Source of the DNA: SAR86 cluster bacterium SAR86B
GTDB taxonomy: Bacteria > Pseudomonadota > Gammaproteobacteria > Magnimaribacterales > D2472
Assembly (NCBI GenBank): GCA_905181955.1
Contig: CAJJAC010000008.1
Location: 1 to 64,000, forward strand
DNA length: 64,000 nucleotides
Direction: 5' to 3'
The translations under genes and the position numbers were made by a program. The notes below the pieces were generated by a model, which saw only the letters and a program-made list of their open reading frames with translations, made no database searches and was not told where the DNA came from. Below, piece by piece: positions 40,948-50,613 of this stretch. Each line of letters begins with the position of its first letter. Position 1 is the first letter of the stretch.

Positions 40948-41807
40948 CTATAGTTAGAAATTACTACGAACTCTGTAAACCCAATGTTGTATTGATGATG
41001 TTGCTCTGTGCACTTGTGGGGATAGTTCTTGCTAGCGAAACTTTAGTTCCACTGATAGATATTATTGTTCCTTTAATAGGCATCGGGTTATGTTCGGGCT
41101 CAGCGGCTGCTATTAATCAGATCATAGATAGAGAAGCTGATGCTGAAATGGATAGAACAGATAAAAGACCAATACCGCAGGGTGAAATTTCTGTTAGAAA
41201 CGCTTCCATTTTTGCTCTAACGATTGGACTGCTTGGGGCAGCAATACTTATATTTCTTGTTAACAGCTTAACAGCCATTCTTACAATCTTGGCTTTAGGC
41301 GGTTATGCCTTTATCTATACAATCTATCTCAAAAGAGCAACACCACAAAATATAGTCATTGGTGGATTAGCTGGTGCAGCTCCCCCTTTGCTTGGATGGG
41401 CATCAGTTACTAACACGATTGAACCAAATGCTCTTTTACTTGTTTTGATAATATTTATTTGGACTCCACCACATTTTTGGGCTTTAGCAATTTATAGGAA
41501 AGATGATTACGCAAAGCAATCAATACCAATGCTCCCAGTAACTCATGGCGTAGCTTTTACCAAGCTACAAATAGTTCTCTATACCATTATTTTATTTTTA
41601 GTTAGCCTATTCCCATACATTGTTCTTATGTCTGGAACAATTTACTTGGTATCAGCACTTATTCTTAGCTCACTTTTTCTTTTTTATTCAGTTCGATTAT
41701 ATTTAAGTGATGATGATAAATATGCAATGCAGACTTTCTGGTTTTCGATTTACTATATATTTCTAATCTTTATTGCCTTAATAGTAGATCATTTTATTTA
41801 TATATAA
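40944..41807 (+). CDS. ctaB: Protohaem IX farnesyltransferase (haem O synthase)
   Basis: Adds farnesyl to protohaem to give haem O, the substrate of CtaA. This UbiA-family membrane protein has the Asp-rich motif NQIIDREADAEMDRTDKRPIP and the second motif YTIYLKRATPQNIVIGGLAGAAPPLLGWA. WTPPHFWALAIYRKDDY and YAKQSIPMLPVTHG follow. At 287 residues it is normal (CyoE/COX10 type). It overlaps ctaA by four bases and directly abuts the SCO gene. Confidence 0.95.
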   Translation: MTIVRNYYELCKPNVVLMMLLCALVGIVLASETLVPLIDIIVPLIGIGLCSGSAAAINQIIDREADAEMDRTDKRPIPQGEISVRNASIFALTIGLLGAAILIFLVNSLTAILTILALGGYAFIYTIYLKRATPQNIVIGGLAGAAPPLLGWASVTNTIEPNALLLVLIIFIWTPPHFWALAIYRKDDYAKQSIPMLPVTHGVAFTKLQIVLYTIILFLVSLFPYIVLMSGTIYLVSALILSSLFLFYSVRLYLSDDDKYAMQTFWFSIYYIFLIFIALIVDHFIYI

Positions 41808-42458
41808 ATGCAGAAAGCTATTAAAGTAAATCTCGCACTTATAATTATTTTTATCCTTACCGTACTGGTACTTTTTATTAATAATTTAACTACACCCAGA
41901 ACACTTTCGAATCAGGAATTACTAGTTAACGGGTTATTTCTATTCCAAGAGCCTAAGCAGATATCTAATTTCTCTTTTGAATCATCAAATAATAAAATCT
42001 TCACTAAAGATGATTTAATCGGAAAGTGGTCAGTCCTATATTTTGGTTTCTCAAGATGCCCGAATGAGTGCCCTGTAGCAATGTATGAATTATCAAAACT
42101 CGTAGATGTGCTAAGAGATAAAGATTTTTACTTAGATGATAAGCAGTGGGTCCTTGTAACTATTGATCCAGAAAGAGACACTCCAGCAATTATTGACACA
42201 TATGCAAAGGGGTTTGATCCAGAATTTATTGGCCTAAGCTCAAGCAGACCAATGCTATTAAACCTTGCGACCCAGCTTGCTGTAAATAATAAAATGCCGC
42301 CAATGAACAATGAAGATGATAACCATGATCATCTAGATGCTCATGTAAATAATATTATTTTAATAAATCCTGAAGGAAAGTTCGTAGGATTTTTTAGACC
42401 GCCATTTGATATTTCCAGGTTATCACTAACCTATCAATCGGTAACTCAGCCTAACTAA
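41808..42458 (+). CDS. SCO1/SenC copper chaperone
   Basis: Thioredoxin-fold protein that helps metallate the CuA site. One N-terminal helix precedes WSVLYFGFSRCPNECPVAMYE with the CXXXC copper motif (about residues 84 and 88). VTIDPERDTP and a C-terminal His in DAHVNNIILINPEG complete the copper site. At 216 residues it is normal. It closes the oxidase cluster and shares a 4-bp stop overlap with the convergent lipoprotein gene. Confidence 0.93.
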   Translation: MQKAIKVNLALIIIFILTVLVLFINNLTTPRTLSNQELLVNGLFLFQEPKQISNFSFESSNNKIFTKDDLIGKWSVLYFGFSRCPNECPVAMYELSKLVDVLRDKDFYLDDKQWVLVTIDPERDTPAIIDTYAKGFDPEFIGLSSSRPMLLNLATQLAVNNKMPPMNNEDDNHDHLDAHVNNIILINPEGKFVGFFRPPFDISRLSLTYQSVTQPN

Positions 42459-42946
42459 GGAGATTCTGGCAGATTTTCATAGCTTAGATCGTTATATGGG
42501 TTTTGAGCTCCAATAGCATCTGGATGGACAACCGATATATCAATATCACTTCCATAATCACCAGAAATAAAACCAGCTACTGTATTTTTTGGAGCAATAT
42601 AGATAGTTGCGAATCTTCCATTTTTTGCATAAACCAATGTGACTTCTTCACCAACTTTAGATGAAACAAGTACCCAGCCCGTTGTAAGAGTTTCAGTCCC
42701 ATAAAAGATAAGGTTTTCTGCAGGACTAAAGCCTGATGTCAACATAATTCTTCCAGAAATAGATTCACCAGTTCCTAATAAGACAGTTGGAGCTTTAACA
42801 ATTTCAGCATCTGTAGGCAAAGGAAAGTCCTCTAAAAGATAGGCAATTACTTTTCTTTGATTGGCTTGATATTCATCAGTGATAAGCGCACAGCCAGAAA
42901 ATAAGATGGTTGAAAATAGGAGCGTTAAAAGTGTTTTATTTTTCAT
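42455..42946 (-). CDS. Predicted outer-envelope lipoprotein of unknown function
   Basis: A 163-residue protein with a lipoprotein signal (KNKTLLTLLFSTILFSGC, lipid-anchored Cys about residue 19). The mature part contains LLEDFPLPTDAEIVKAPTVL, then alternating beta-like stretches (GRIMLTSGF, ENLIFYGTETLTTGWVL, EEVTLVYAKNGRFATIYIAP). I do not recognise the family. A Gly-Asp-rich tail (GDYGSDIDISVVHPDA) ends in an acidic, Asn/Pro-rich stretch. It sits between the oxidase cluster and a quinone oxidoreductase, with no operon link that hints at a role. Confidence 0.7.
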   Translation of the reverse strand: MKNKTLLTLLFSTILFSGCALITDEYQANQRKVIAYLLEDFPLPTDAEIVKAPTVLLGTGESISGRIMLTSGFSPAENLIFYGTETLTTGWVLVSSKVGEEVTLVYAKNGRFATIYIAPKNTVAGFISGDYGSDIDISVVHPDAIGAQNPYNDLSYENLPESP

Positions 42947-42988
42947 ATTTAAATTATGACAGCTTCTGTAATTTTTTTCATTACTAAG

Positions 42989-43987
42989 CTACATATTAAT
43001 GATAACTTTTCCTTTAGCCTTTCTATTTGCTAAATGCGAGAAAGCTTCAGCAGAGTCTTCTAATGCGTATCTTTGCGAAACCTCAGGATTAATTTTTCCT
43101 TCAGCATGCAGTTTGAATAATTCATCAAAATTCTTTTTATTTTCATCTGGGAATAAGCCAACCCATGCTCCCCAAAAAACACCAACAATTTGGCATCCTT
43201 TTAAAAGCGTTATATTCAGTGGAATTTTTGGTATTTCGCCTGCAGCGAAGCCAATAACTAGATACCTACCTTCCCAAGCAGTTGCTCTAAGACAAGGTTC
43301 AGCGTAACTATCACCAACTGGGTCATAAACAACATTTGCACCCATTCCGCCTGTTAATTCTTTAATCTTGTTTGATAATTGCTTTTGCTGATCTCTATCA
43401 AGATTACCACTTGGATATATAAAACCCTCATCAGCCCCATGAGCCATACACATATCAATCTTATCTTGAGTAGATGCGGCTGCAATTACTTTTGCACCCA
43501 TAGCTTTCCCAAGCTCTATAGCAGCTATACCTACTCCACCCGAGGCACCAAGAACCAGCAAGGTTTCACCTGGTTGGATATTTGCTCTTTGCTTAAGTGC
43601 ATACAGACTAGTTCCATAGGTCATTGATAGAGCTGCTGCTGAATCGTAATCCATTGAGTCGGGTATTAATGTGCAGCTACCTTCATGAGCTAATATCTTT
43701 TCTGCAAAAGCTCCCGTTCCAGTCATAGCAAAAACTTTATCACCAACTTTAAATTTAGTTACATCTTCGCCGATTTCTGAAATAATTCCGGCTGATTCAC
43801 CGCCTGGAGTAAAAGGTAGAGGCGGCTGATATTGATAAAGTCCTTGAATCATCAAAACATCAGGAAAGTTTATACTGCCTGATTTAACATCTATGACAAC
43901 ATGCCCAGGAATAGCTGAAGGTGATTCAACCTCATTTATTTCAAGTTTATCTGGCCCACCCATTTCAACACACTGCAAAGCTTTCAT
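42989..43987 (-). CDS. Zinc-free NADPH:quinone oxidoreductase (MDR superfamily)
   Basis: A medium-chain dehydrogenase/reductase of the quinone-reductase branch. The 332-residue protein has a GroES-like N-terminal domain (FPDVLMIQGLYQYQPPLPFTPGGESAG). The Rossmann site is LVLGASGGVGIAAIELGKAMG. No structural zinc Cys cluster is seen. NVVYDPVGD is a family motif in the middle. The substrate is not predictable; relatives reduce quinones or act on acyl-CoA. It lies 10 bases downstream of gshA and may share its transcript. Confidence 0.85.
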   Translation of the reverse strand: MKALQCVEMGGPDKLEINEVESPSAIPGHVVIDVKSGSINFPDVLMIQGLYQYQPPLPFTPGGESAGIISEIGEDVTKFKVGDKVFAMTGTGAFAEKILAHEGSCTLIPDSMDYDSAAALSMTYGTSLYALKQRANIQPGETLLVLGASGGVGIAAIELGKAMGAKVIAAASTQDKIDMCMAHGADEGFIYPSGNLDRDQQKQLSNKIKELTGGMGANVVYDPVGDSYAEPCLRATAWEGRYLVIGFAAGEIPKIPLNITLLKGCQIVGVFWGAWVGLFPDENKKNFDELFKLHAEGKINPEVSQRYALEDSAEAFSHLANRKAKGKVIINM

Positions 43988-43997
43988 TATTTATCTC

Positions 43998-45530
43998 CTA
44001 TATTTGCGAATTATATTGTTCAACATAAGCCTCAATATCTTTATGAGGGTTATGTTCAATATCTTTAAATCTTTTCAAAGACTCTTCTTTTTCTAATTCA
44101 AGATAGCTTAAATCTAAAGAGTTATTTTGCCTCAATTCATTAGTATTTTGCATACTTTTTTCAAAGGCCACATCATGAAAACTTTTATTATCTTTAACAC
44201 TTCTTAATATAGCAGCGCTTTGATTCTCCATATTAGTAATAGTTCTTAGGGCCTTAGAATAATCATCATTATCACCATCTAAGTTTTTTGCTAATAATTC
44301 AAGTTCGTTAACAAGATCAACCATAGCACTTCCACTAGTAACCATCTTGCCTTTAAATAAAATCATGGTTGAATTATTTCGACCGGAAGCCACCATATCA
44401 GTATGATTTTTTTGTAATTGGATATTTTCTTCATCAGTTAGCTCCGGACTCTCGCTGACAAAACAATGTATTAAGAATAAATCTATTAAACGCATTTGAT
44501 CTTTAGAAATGCCCCCAAGAGTATCTGGACTTATATCAACACCCCTTACTTCAACATACTCAATACCATATTCTTTCAATGCATTAGATGGCCTAAGGCC
44601 ATCTGAAGACGTTCTTTTAGGTCGAATAGTATCGTAAAGCTCATTTTCAATCTGAATAATTCCATCTGATATCTGCTGCCTATTACCAGCATCATCATAT
44701 AAGCCAAGATCTTTAAAATCTGGGTGTGGCATCTTAATACCCTTATTAACTGATTCTATAAAACCAGCCAAGGAGTTATATCTAATTCCAAGTGATGTTT
44801 GAATTGGACTTTGATAACCAATATTACTCATCCTTAAAGAGGTAGCATTAGGCAAAAAGACATCGTCAGCATTTAGCTCATCAAGATCATGGCTTCTTCC
44901 AGATACATAGGATTTATCAGCGACAGGAGATGCTGATAACTGAGCTAAGATAAACCAAAAATTTCTTTTAAAATTCCTAATAAGACTAAGATATAAATCA
45001 TCAACCATGTCTTGAGTATATTCATCACCCAAAAGATTCTTATAACAAGCTGCATCAATTGAAAAATTATAATGAATTCCTGAAACACATTGCATGATAG
45101 AACCATATCTTGCTCTTAAACCTTTTCTATATATATGCTTGAGCATTCCTGAATCATTTGTTCCGTAATTAGCAATATTAATATCAGATTCTTTTTCTAT
45201 CCTACAAGGCATCGAGTGCGCCCATAAGTACTCATCTTCATCAATATTTTGGGCTGTAAATACATGAAGGTCTTGAAGACAAGAATATAAATCATCAACA
45301 TTATCAAATTTAGGCGTGACTAGTTCAATTAAAGCCTCAGCAAAGTCAGTAGTTATATACGGATTAGTTAAAGGAGAGCCAAGCGCTTCTGGATGAGGAC
45401 GATTTGAAATAGAGCCATCTTTTGAAACTCTTAAAGTTTCACGTTCAATACCTCTATTAAATTTAAGATTTTTTAATGAAGTTTTTTCATTCCAGCGCTT
45501 AAGTTGGCTAAGAAAACTTTCATCAAACAT
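43998..45530 (-). CDS. gshA: Glutamate-cysteine ligase
   Basis: First step of glutathione synthesis. The 510-residue protein is the gammaproteobacterial type 1 GshA. It starts FNRGIERETLRVSKDG, then LTNPYITTDFAEALIELVTP, EDEYLWAHSMPC, IQCVSGIHYNFS and RPKRTSSDGLRPSNALKEYGIEYVEVRGVDISP. Its ATG overlaps the pckA stop by one base (TAATG), an odd pairing of a gluconeogenic and a redox gene. Glutathione use fits the DsbA/DsbB genes nearby only loosely. Confidence 0.94.
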   Translation of the reverse strand: MFDESFLSQLKRWNEKTSLKNLKFNRGIERETLRVSKDGSISNRPHPEALGSPLTNPYITTDFAEALIELVTPKFDNVDDLYSCLQDLHVFTAQNIDEDEYLWAHSMPCRIEKESDINIANYGTNDSGMLKHIYRKGLRARYGSIMQCVSGIHYNFSIDAACYKNLLGDEYTQDMVDDLYLSLIRNFKRNFWFILAQLSASPVADKSYVSGRSHDLDELNADDVFLPNATSLRMSNIGYQSPIQTSLGIRYNSLAGFIESVNKGIKMPHPDFKDLGLYDDAGNRQQISDGIIQIENELYDTIRPKRTSSDGLRPSNALKEYGIEYVEVRGVDISPDTLGGISKDQMRLIDLFLIHCFVSESPELTDEENIQLQKNHTDMVASGRNNSTMILFKGKMVTSGSAMVDLVNELELLAKNLDGDNDDYSKALRTITNMENQSAAILRSVKDNKSFHDVAFEKSMQNTNELRQNNSLDLSYLELEKEESLKRFKDIEHNPHKDIEAYVEQYNSQI

Positions 45531-47074
45531 TAAAAACCCGGGCCAGCTTTTACTATCTCATCACTTACATCAAAATTTTTGAAGTTTTCTTCAAACTCAG
45601 CAACAACCCGTTTTACAGTTTGCTCATATGCGTCTTGGTCAGCCCATGTTTTCACGGGATTAAGTAGATCAGTTTTAACACCCTCAACCATCAAAGGAAC
45701 TTCTAGATTTAGCCCAGGAATGCTTTGTGTTTCAACGCCTTCTAACTCACCATTTTGAATAGCATTAACAACCCTTCTTGTTGTAGGTATATCAAAACGT
45801 TTACCAACACCATGAGAACCACCCGTCCAACCAGTATTCACAAGATAAACCTTAGAACCAAATGCTTCTACTCTTTTCATTAAAAGGTCAGCATAAACTC
45901 CAGCTGGTCTTGGAAAGAAAGGAGCGCCAAAACAAGTTGAAAAAGTAGACTCAATCGCTGAAGTAGAACCAACCTCTGTTGAACCAACCTTGGCTGTATA
46001 GCCGCTTAGAAAATGATAGGCAGCTGCTTCTTTAGATAATATAGATACAGGAGGAATAATTCCGGTTAGATCGCAAGTAAGGAAAATAACCGAATCAGGC
46101 TCACCAGCAGCATTTTCTGGAATTGCGTCATTAATAAATGCTCGTGGGTAACAACACCTTCCATTTTGAGTAAGGGTTACGTCTGAATAGTCGGGAGTTC
46201 CTGCATCATTTAAGACAACATTCTCTAGTATGCTGCCGCTTTTAATAGCATTCCAAATAACAGGTTCATTTGCTTGAGAGAGATCAATAGTTTTTGCATA
46301 GCAACCCCCTTCAAAATTAAAAACAGAGCCTTCTGCCCATCCATGCTCATCATCGCCAATCAAAGAGCAGGAAGGATCAGCAGAAAGGGTTGTTTTCCCT
46401 GTTCCAGAAAGCCCGAAGAAAAGAGCTACCTTGCCATCAGCATTAACATTTGCTGAACAATGCATTGGTAACACGTCTTTTTCTGGCATTAAAAAATTTT
46501 GAATACTAAACATAGATTTTTTCATTTCGCCTGCATACTTCATGCCAGCAATAAGAACTTTTCTTCTAGCAAAATTAATTATTACGCAACCTTCAGAATT
46601 AGTTCCATCTTCAGTAGGAACGCATTCATAGTTTGCAGCACTCATGATTTCCCACTCTTTTTTTGCAGACAGATTATATTGTTCAGGCATTATAAAAATT
46701 AGTTTCGAAAACAAGCTATGCCACGCAGTCTCAGTCGTAACTTTGACTGGAAGGTAGTGATCAGAATGAGCGCCAACATGTACTTTAGTGAGGTATCTAT
46801 TTTTTTCTGCTAAATAGGTTTCCACTTTGTCCCATAAAGCATCAAATTTATCAGCTTCAAAAGGCTTATTTACTTTGCCCCAATCTATAAGATCTTCTGT
46901 TCCAGGCTCTTTTACAATAAATCTATCATTAGGGCTTCTACCAGTTCTCTCACCCGTAATAGCAGTCAATGCTCCATTATCAGCCAAGACAGCTTCATTG
47001 TTGCCTAAAGCCTTCTCAATTAGCTCTTCATTGGTAAGCTCGAAGATTTCTGATGTATTTATTTCCATGTTCAT
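45530..47074 (-). CDS. pckA: Phosphoenolpyruvate carboxykinase (ATP)
   Basis: Converts oxaloacetate and ATP to phosphoenolpyruvate, the gateway of gluconeogenesis. Signatures are [59 protein letters not shown] (P-loop), [23 protein letters not shown] and [15 protein letters not shown] start it at the ATG at 47074, though TTG 47089 and ATG 47068 are also in frame. The 514-residue length fits. The upstream 140 bases are AT-rich with no clear promoter call. Confidence 0.95.
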   Translation of the reverse strand: MNMEINTSEIFELTNEELIEKALGNNEAVLADNGALTAITGERTGRSPNDRFIVKEPGTEDLIDWGKVNKPFEADKFDALWDKVETYLAEKNRYLTKVHVGAHSDHYLPVKVTTETAWHSLFSKLIFIMPEQYNLSAKKEWEIMSAANYECVPTEDGTNSEGCVIINFARRKVLIAGMKYAGEMKKSMFSIQNFLMPEKDVLPMHCSANVNADGKVALFFGLSGTGKTTLSADPSCSLIGDDEHGWAEGSVFNFEGGCYAKTIDLSQANEPVIWNAIKSGSILENVVLNDAGTPDYSDVTLTQNGRCCYPRAFINDAIPENAAGEPDSVIFLTCDLTGIIPPVSILSKEAAAYHFLSGYTAKVGSTEVGSTSAIESTFSTCFGAPFFPRPAGVYADLLMKRVEAFGSKVYLVNTGWTGGSHGVGKRFDIPTTRRVVNAIQNGELEGVETQSIPGLNLEVPLMVEGVKTDLLNPVKTWADQDAYEQTVKRVVAEFEENFKNFDVSDEIVKAGPGF

Positions 47075-47232
47075 ATTTTTAGTTACCAAATCATTTTATA
47101 GGACTAAGAGAGTTCAATAAATATATTAAACAATAATAATCAGCCTTATTTTGTAGTGAAGTTAATCTTAATAGGATTTAAAAGTCAATAATATAGGTTT
47201 TTGCAGTAACTTAAAGGCTTAAAAAGCTATTA

Positions 47233-47757
47233 TTATGTAGTTTTACTACCAAATTTAAGCTTTCCAAGAGTAGATATTAAATAAATAATAAAAAATACCA
47301 AACCCCATTCTGCAAAATTAAATATAAACCTCCAGCTTTCCTCAGCACATGCTGGTCCGCCCTTAAAAGCATTTGCAAGACCACCAAACAGTCCAAAATA
47401 TTCAATTTGAGTTTCAAGAGGCATATCACAACCCATTGGCAACATAGCAATTTCTTCAGGTGTTAGATTTTGTAGATATATTATTTTTAAAGAAACGATA
47501 ATTCCATAAGCCGAGGCAAACGCTACTATTAACTTGTTTAGGACATAAAACCTTTTCAAGAAATACCCAATCAGCGACATGAGAGCAATTACACCAAAAA
47601 TATATCTTGTTAATATACATAACGGGCAAGCTCGAAGATTTAATAGAGTGTCTAATAAAATAGCTAATAAGATAATTAAGCTTGAACCTAAAAAAGATGC
47701 AATTTCAAAATGATTTCCATACACATTTTTTACTATATTTATAATTTTTTGAAACAT
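47233..47757 (-). CDS. dsbB: Disulfide bond formation protein DsbB
   Basis: Inner-membrane quinone-linked enzyme that reoxidises DsbA. The 174-residue protein has four hydrophobic helices. The first redox pair is RACPLCILTRYIFG (CXXC) in the first periplasmic loop; the second is the pair of Cys in MGCDMPLETQ and GGPACAEESWRF. This arrangement is diagnostic. It is divergent from polA. The matching DsbA is at 52961-53593. Confidence 0.92.
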   Translation of the reverse strand: MFQKIINIVKNVYGNHFEIASFLGSSLIILLAILLDTLLNLRACPLCILTRYIFGVIALMSLIGYFLKRFYVLNKLIVAFASAYGIIVSLKIIYLQNLTPEEIAMLPMGCDMPLETQIEYFGLFGGLANAFKGGPACAEESWRFIFNFAEWGLVFFIIYLISTLGKLKFGSKTT

Positions 47758-47831
47758 ATTTACTTATATATCCTTTCTTGTATAGAGATTAAAAAATACC
47801 AATGACATAATAGATTTTAACTTAACTATAA

Positions 47832-50519
47832 ATGAAAAACAGAATATTCATCATCGACGGCTCTTCCTATTTATATAGGGCTTATCATGCTATGCCGCCT
47901 TTAACCACATCAACAGGCAAGCCAACTGGTGCTGTAAAAGGCGTCACTAATATGTTGATGAATTTAAAGAAAGAGAGCGAAGGCTCGCCAATTATCGTGG
48001 TCTTTGATGCTAAAGGAAAAAACTTTAGACACAAAGTTTATGATGACTATAAATCAAATAGACCGCCGATGCCTGATGATTTAAGAGAGCAACTCCAGCC
48101 AGTTAAGGATATCTGCAAGGCTATTGGGTTTCCCTTGTTAGAGGTTGAGGGGGTTGAGGCTGATGATGTAATTGCTACGCTCGTTTCAATGGCTAGAAAA
48201 AAAGATTTTTATAGTGTCGTCTCTAGCTTAGATAAAGATCTGATGCAGCTAGTTGAAGATCCTTTTACTACATTAATGAATACTATGACTCACAAAACCT
48301 TTAATGAGACTATGGTATTTGAAAAATTTGGTGTTAAACCAAGTCAAATTAGAGACATGTTAGCTTTGGTCGGCGACTCTTCAGATAATATACCCGGGGT
48401 CCCAAAAGTTGGTCAGAAGACAGCAGCAAAATGGCTTAATGAATTTACAGATCTCCAGACTATTAAGGCTAATGCTGAATCCTTCCCTGGAGTGGTTGGA
48501 AATAATCTAAGAGAATTTCTGCCTAATCTCGATAGGAATATTGAGCTTGTATCTTTAAAGAGTGATCTAGATCTAAAAACAGATTTTGAAAGTTTATTAG
48601 TTTTAAATAATGACGATGAAGCTTTAGCTGAACTATATTTAGAATTTGAGTTTAAGCCTTTAAAAAATAGCCCAGTTAAAAAAACTGCTGAAGAAGTTGC
48701 TGTTGTTAATAGCCAATACGAAACCCTAGATACAATAGAGCAATTAGAGGCCTGGGCGAAACAGTTAGATAAATGCACTGCTTTTGCCATAGATTCTGAG
48801 ACTTCATCTCTAGATACTATTTCAGCAAATCTGCTTGGAATTTCATTGTCTGTTGAAGAAGGCAAAGGTTGTTATATACCTATTGGCCACGATTATGAGG
48901 GCGCTCCAAAGCAACTACCTTTAGATAAAGTAGTAAGTATTTTAGGAGCCTCAATAGAATCAAATCAGAGAAAAGCTATAGGCCAAAACTTAAAATTTGA
49001 TATACCTATTTTAGCTAGGCATGGAATTAAGCTTTCTGCTTTTTTAGCAGATACTATGTTGATGTCTTATGTTTTAAATAGCACAGGAACAAGACATAGC
49101 ATGGATAGGATGGCAGAGCATTATCTTCAACTATCAACAATTAAATATACAGATGTAACCGGAACGGCCTCGAAGCAAATTAATTTTTCTAAAGTAGATA
49201 TTGCGACTGCAACTAACTATGCAGCAGAAGATGCTGACATAACTTTAAGGCTTTATAACCACCTAGAAGAATTACTTAGAGGCCAAAATAGCCAATTAAA
49301 TTTATTAGAGGCAATTGAGTACCCCCTTGTCTTGGCATTGATAACAACTGAGACAAATGGTGCAAAAATAGATAAAGATAAACTTGCTGCTCACTCAAAA
49401 GAGCTTGGAGAAAAAATAGAGGTTTTAACAAAAGAAGCCCACAAGCTTGGAGGCCAAGAATTTAATTTAGATTCACCCAAGCAGCTTTTAGAGATTCTTT
49501 ATGAGAAACAAGGCTTGCCAGTTTTACAAAAAACTCCTAAAGGCCAACCTTCAACTAACGAGGCTACTTTGCAGAGATTAGCTGAGGAATATGATTTACC
49601 AAAAGTTATTTTAGAATACAGAACGTTGGCAAAATTAAAGTCCACCTATACAGACAGCCTTATAGCGATGGAAAATCCAGTGACCAATAGAATTCATACT
49701 TCTTATCATCAGGCAGTTACTTCTACAGGAAGACTTTCCTCAACAGAACCAAACCTTCAAAACATCCCCATTAAGACCTCAGAAGGCAGAAGGATAAGAG
49801 AAGCTTTTGTTCCTGAAAAAGGTAATGTGCTTATTTCAGCTGACTATTCTCAGATTGAATTAAGAATAATCGCGCATTTATCAGGTGATAAGAACTTAAC
49901 CAATGCTTTTAATAATAATTTAGATGTTCATTCGGCAACTGCAGCAGAAATTTTTGGAGTTGATATTGATAATGTGAACTCAGATCAAAGAAGAAGTGCT
50001 AAGGCAATAAACTTTGGACTTATGTATGGGATGTCAGCTTTTGGTCTTACAAGGCAGCTTGATATAACTAGAGCAGAAGCGCAATCTTATTTAGATACCT
50101 ACTTTGAACGTTATACCGGCGTAAAAGACTATATGGATAACGTAAGAGCAGAGGCTAAAAAAGATCTATATGTTGAAACGATTATGGGCAGAAGACTTTA
50201 TGTTAATGAAATTAATGCAGCAAACGGTCTAAGAAGACAAGCAGCCGAAAGAGCAGCTATTAATGCGCCCCTTCAAGGCTCTGCCGCAGATATTATTAAA
50301 AAGGCTATGCTTGATGTTGATACCTGGATAGCAAATGAAGCCCCAGATACCACTAAAATGATTATGCAGGTTCATGACGAATTAATACTTGAAGTTAAAA
50401 AATCAGACTCAGAAGAAGTCCTAAATAAAGTAAAGGAAATCATGGAAGCTGCAGTTGATCTAGATATTCCTTTAATCGTCGAAGCATCTATCGGCTCAAA
50501 CTGGAACGAAGCTCACTAA
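47832..50519 (+). CDS. polA: DNA polymerase I
   Basis: Repair and Okazaki-fragment polymerase with all three domains. The 5'-3' exonuclease begins IFIIDGSSYLYRAYHAMPPL and includes VVFDAKGKNFRH. The proofreading domain keeps its acid residues (AFAIDSETSSLD, GQNLKFDIPIL). The polymerase domain has STGRLSSTEPNLQNIPI, ISADYSQIELRIIAHLSGD, RRSAKAINFGLMYGMSAFG and IMQVHDELILEV. Length 895 is typical (E. coli 928). It is monocistronic. Only an AT-rich imperfect hairpin follows the stop. Confidence 0.97.
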   Translation: MKNRIFIIDGSSYLYRAYHAMPPLTTSTGKPTGAVKGVTNMLMNLKKESEGSPIIVVFDAKGKNFRHKVYDDYKSNRPPMPDDLREQLQPVKDICKAIGFPLLEVEGVEADDVIATLVSMARKKDFYSVVSSLDKDLMQLVEDPFTTLMNTMTHKTFNETMVFEKFGVKPSQIRDMLALVGDSSDNIPGVPKVGQKTAAKWLNEFTDLQTIKANAESFPGVVGNNLREFLPNLDRNIELVSLKSDLDLKTDFESLLVLNNDDEALAELYLEFEFKPLKNSPVKKTAEEVAVVNSQYETLDTIEQLEAWAKQLDKCTAFAIDSETSSLDTISANLLGISLSVEEGKGCYIPIGHDYEGAPKQLPLDKVVSILGASIESNQRKAIGQNLKFDIPILARHGIKLSAFLADTMLMSYVLNSTGTRHSMDRMAEHYLQLSTIKYTDVTGTASKQINFSKVDIATATNYAAEDADITLRLYNHLEELLRGQNSQLNLLEAIEYPLVLALITTETNGAKIDKDKLAAHSKELGEKIEVLTKEAHKLGGQEFNLDSPKQLLEILYEKQGLPVLQKTPKGQPSTNEATLQRLAEEYDLPKVILEYRTLAKLKSTYTDSLIAMENPVTNRIHTSYHQAVTSTGRLSSTEPNLQNIPIKTSEGRRIREAFVPEKGNVLISADYSQIELRIIAHLSGDKNLTNAFNNNLDVHSATAAEIFGVDIDNVNSDQRRSAKAINFGLMYGMSAFGLTRQLDITRAEAQSYLDTYFERYTGVKDYMDNVRAEAKKDLYVETIMGRRLYVNEINAANGLRRQAAERAAINAPLQGSAADIIKKAMLDVDTWIANEAPDTTKMIMQVHDELILEVKKSDSEEVLNKVKEIMEAAVDLDIPLIVEASIGSNWNEAH

Positions 50520-50613
50520 GAAACTATTTATAGGTATGTGTATAATATTTACATATAAATAATTCTATAAATATCCAATTAACAAAGTAATAATAAATTT
50601 CAAGAACTGCCTA

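Noticed and set aside
45434..45449. A parS-like sequence in gshA
   Set aside because: Only 12 of 16 positions match and the right arm is broken; far from the origin.
50524..50560. Terminator after polA
   Set aside because: The only inverted repeat (TATTTATA/TATAAATA) is pure A/T with a long loop and no T run.
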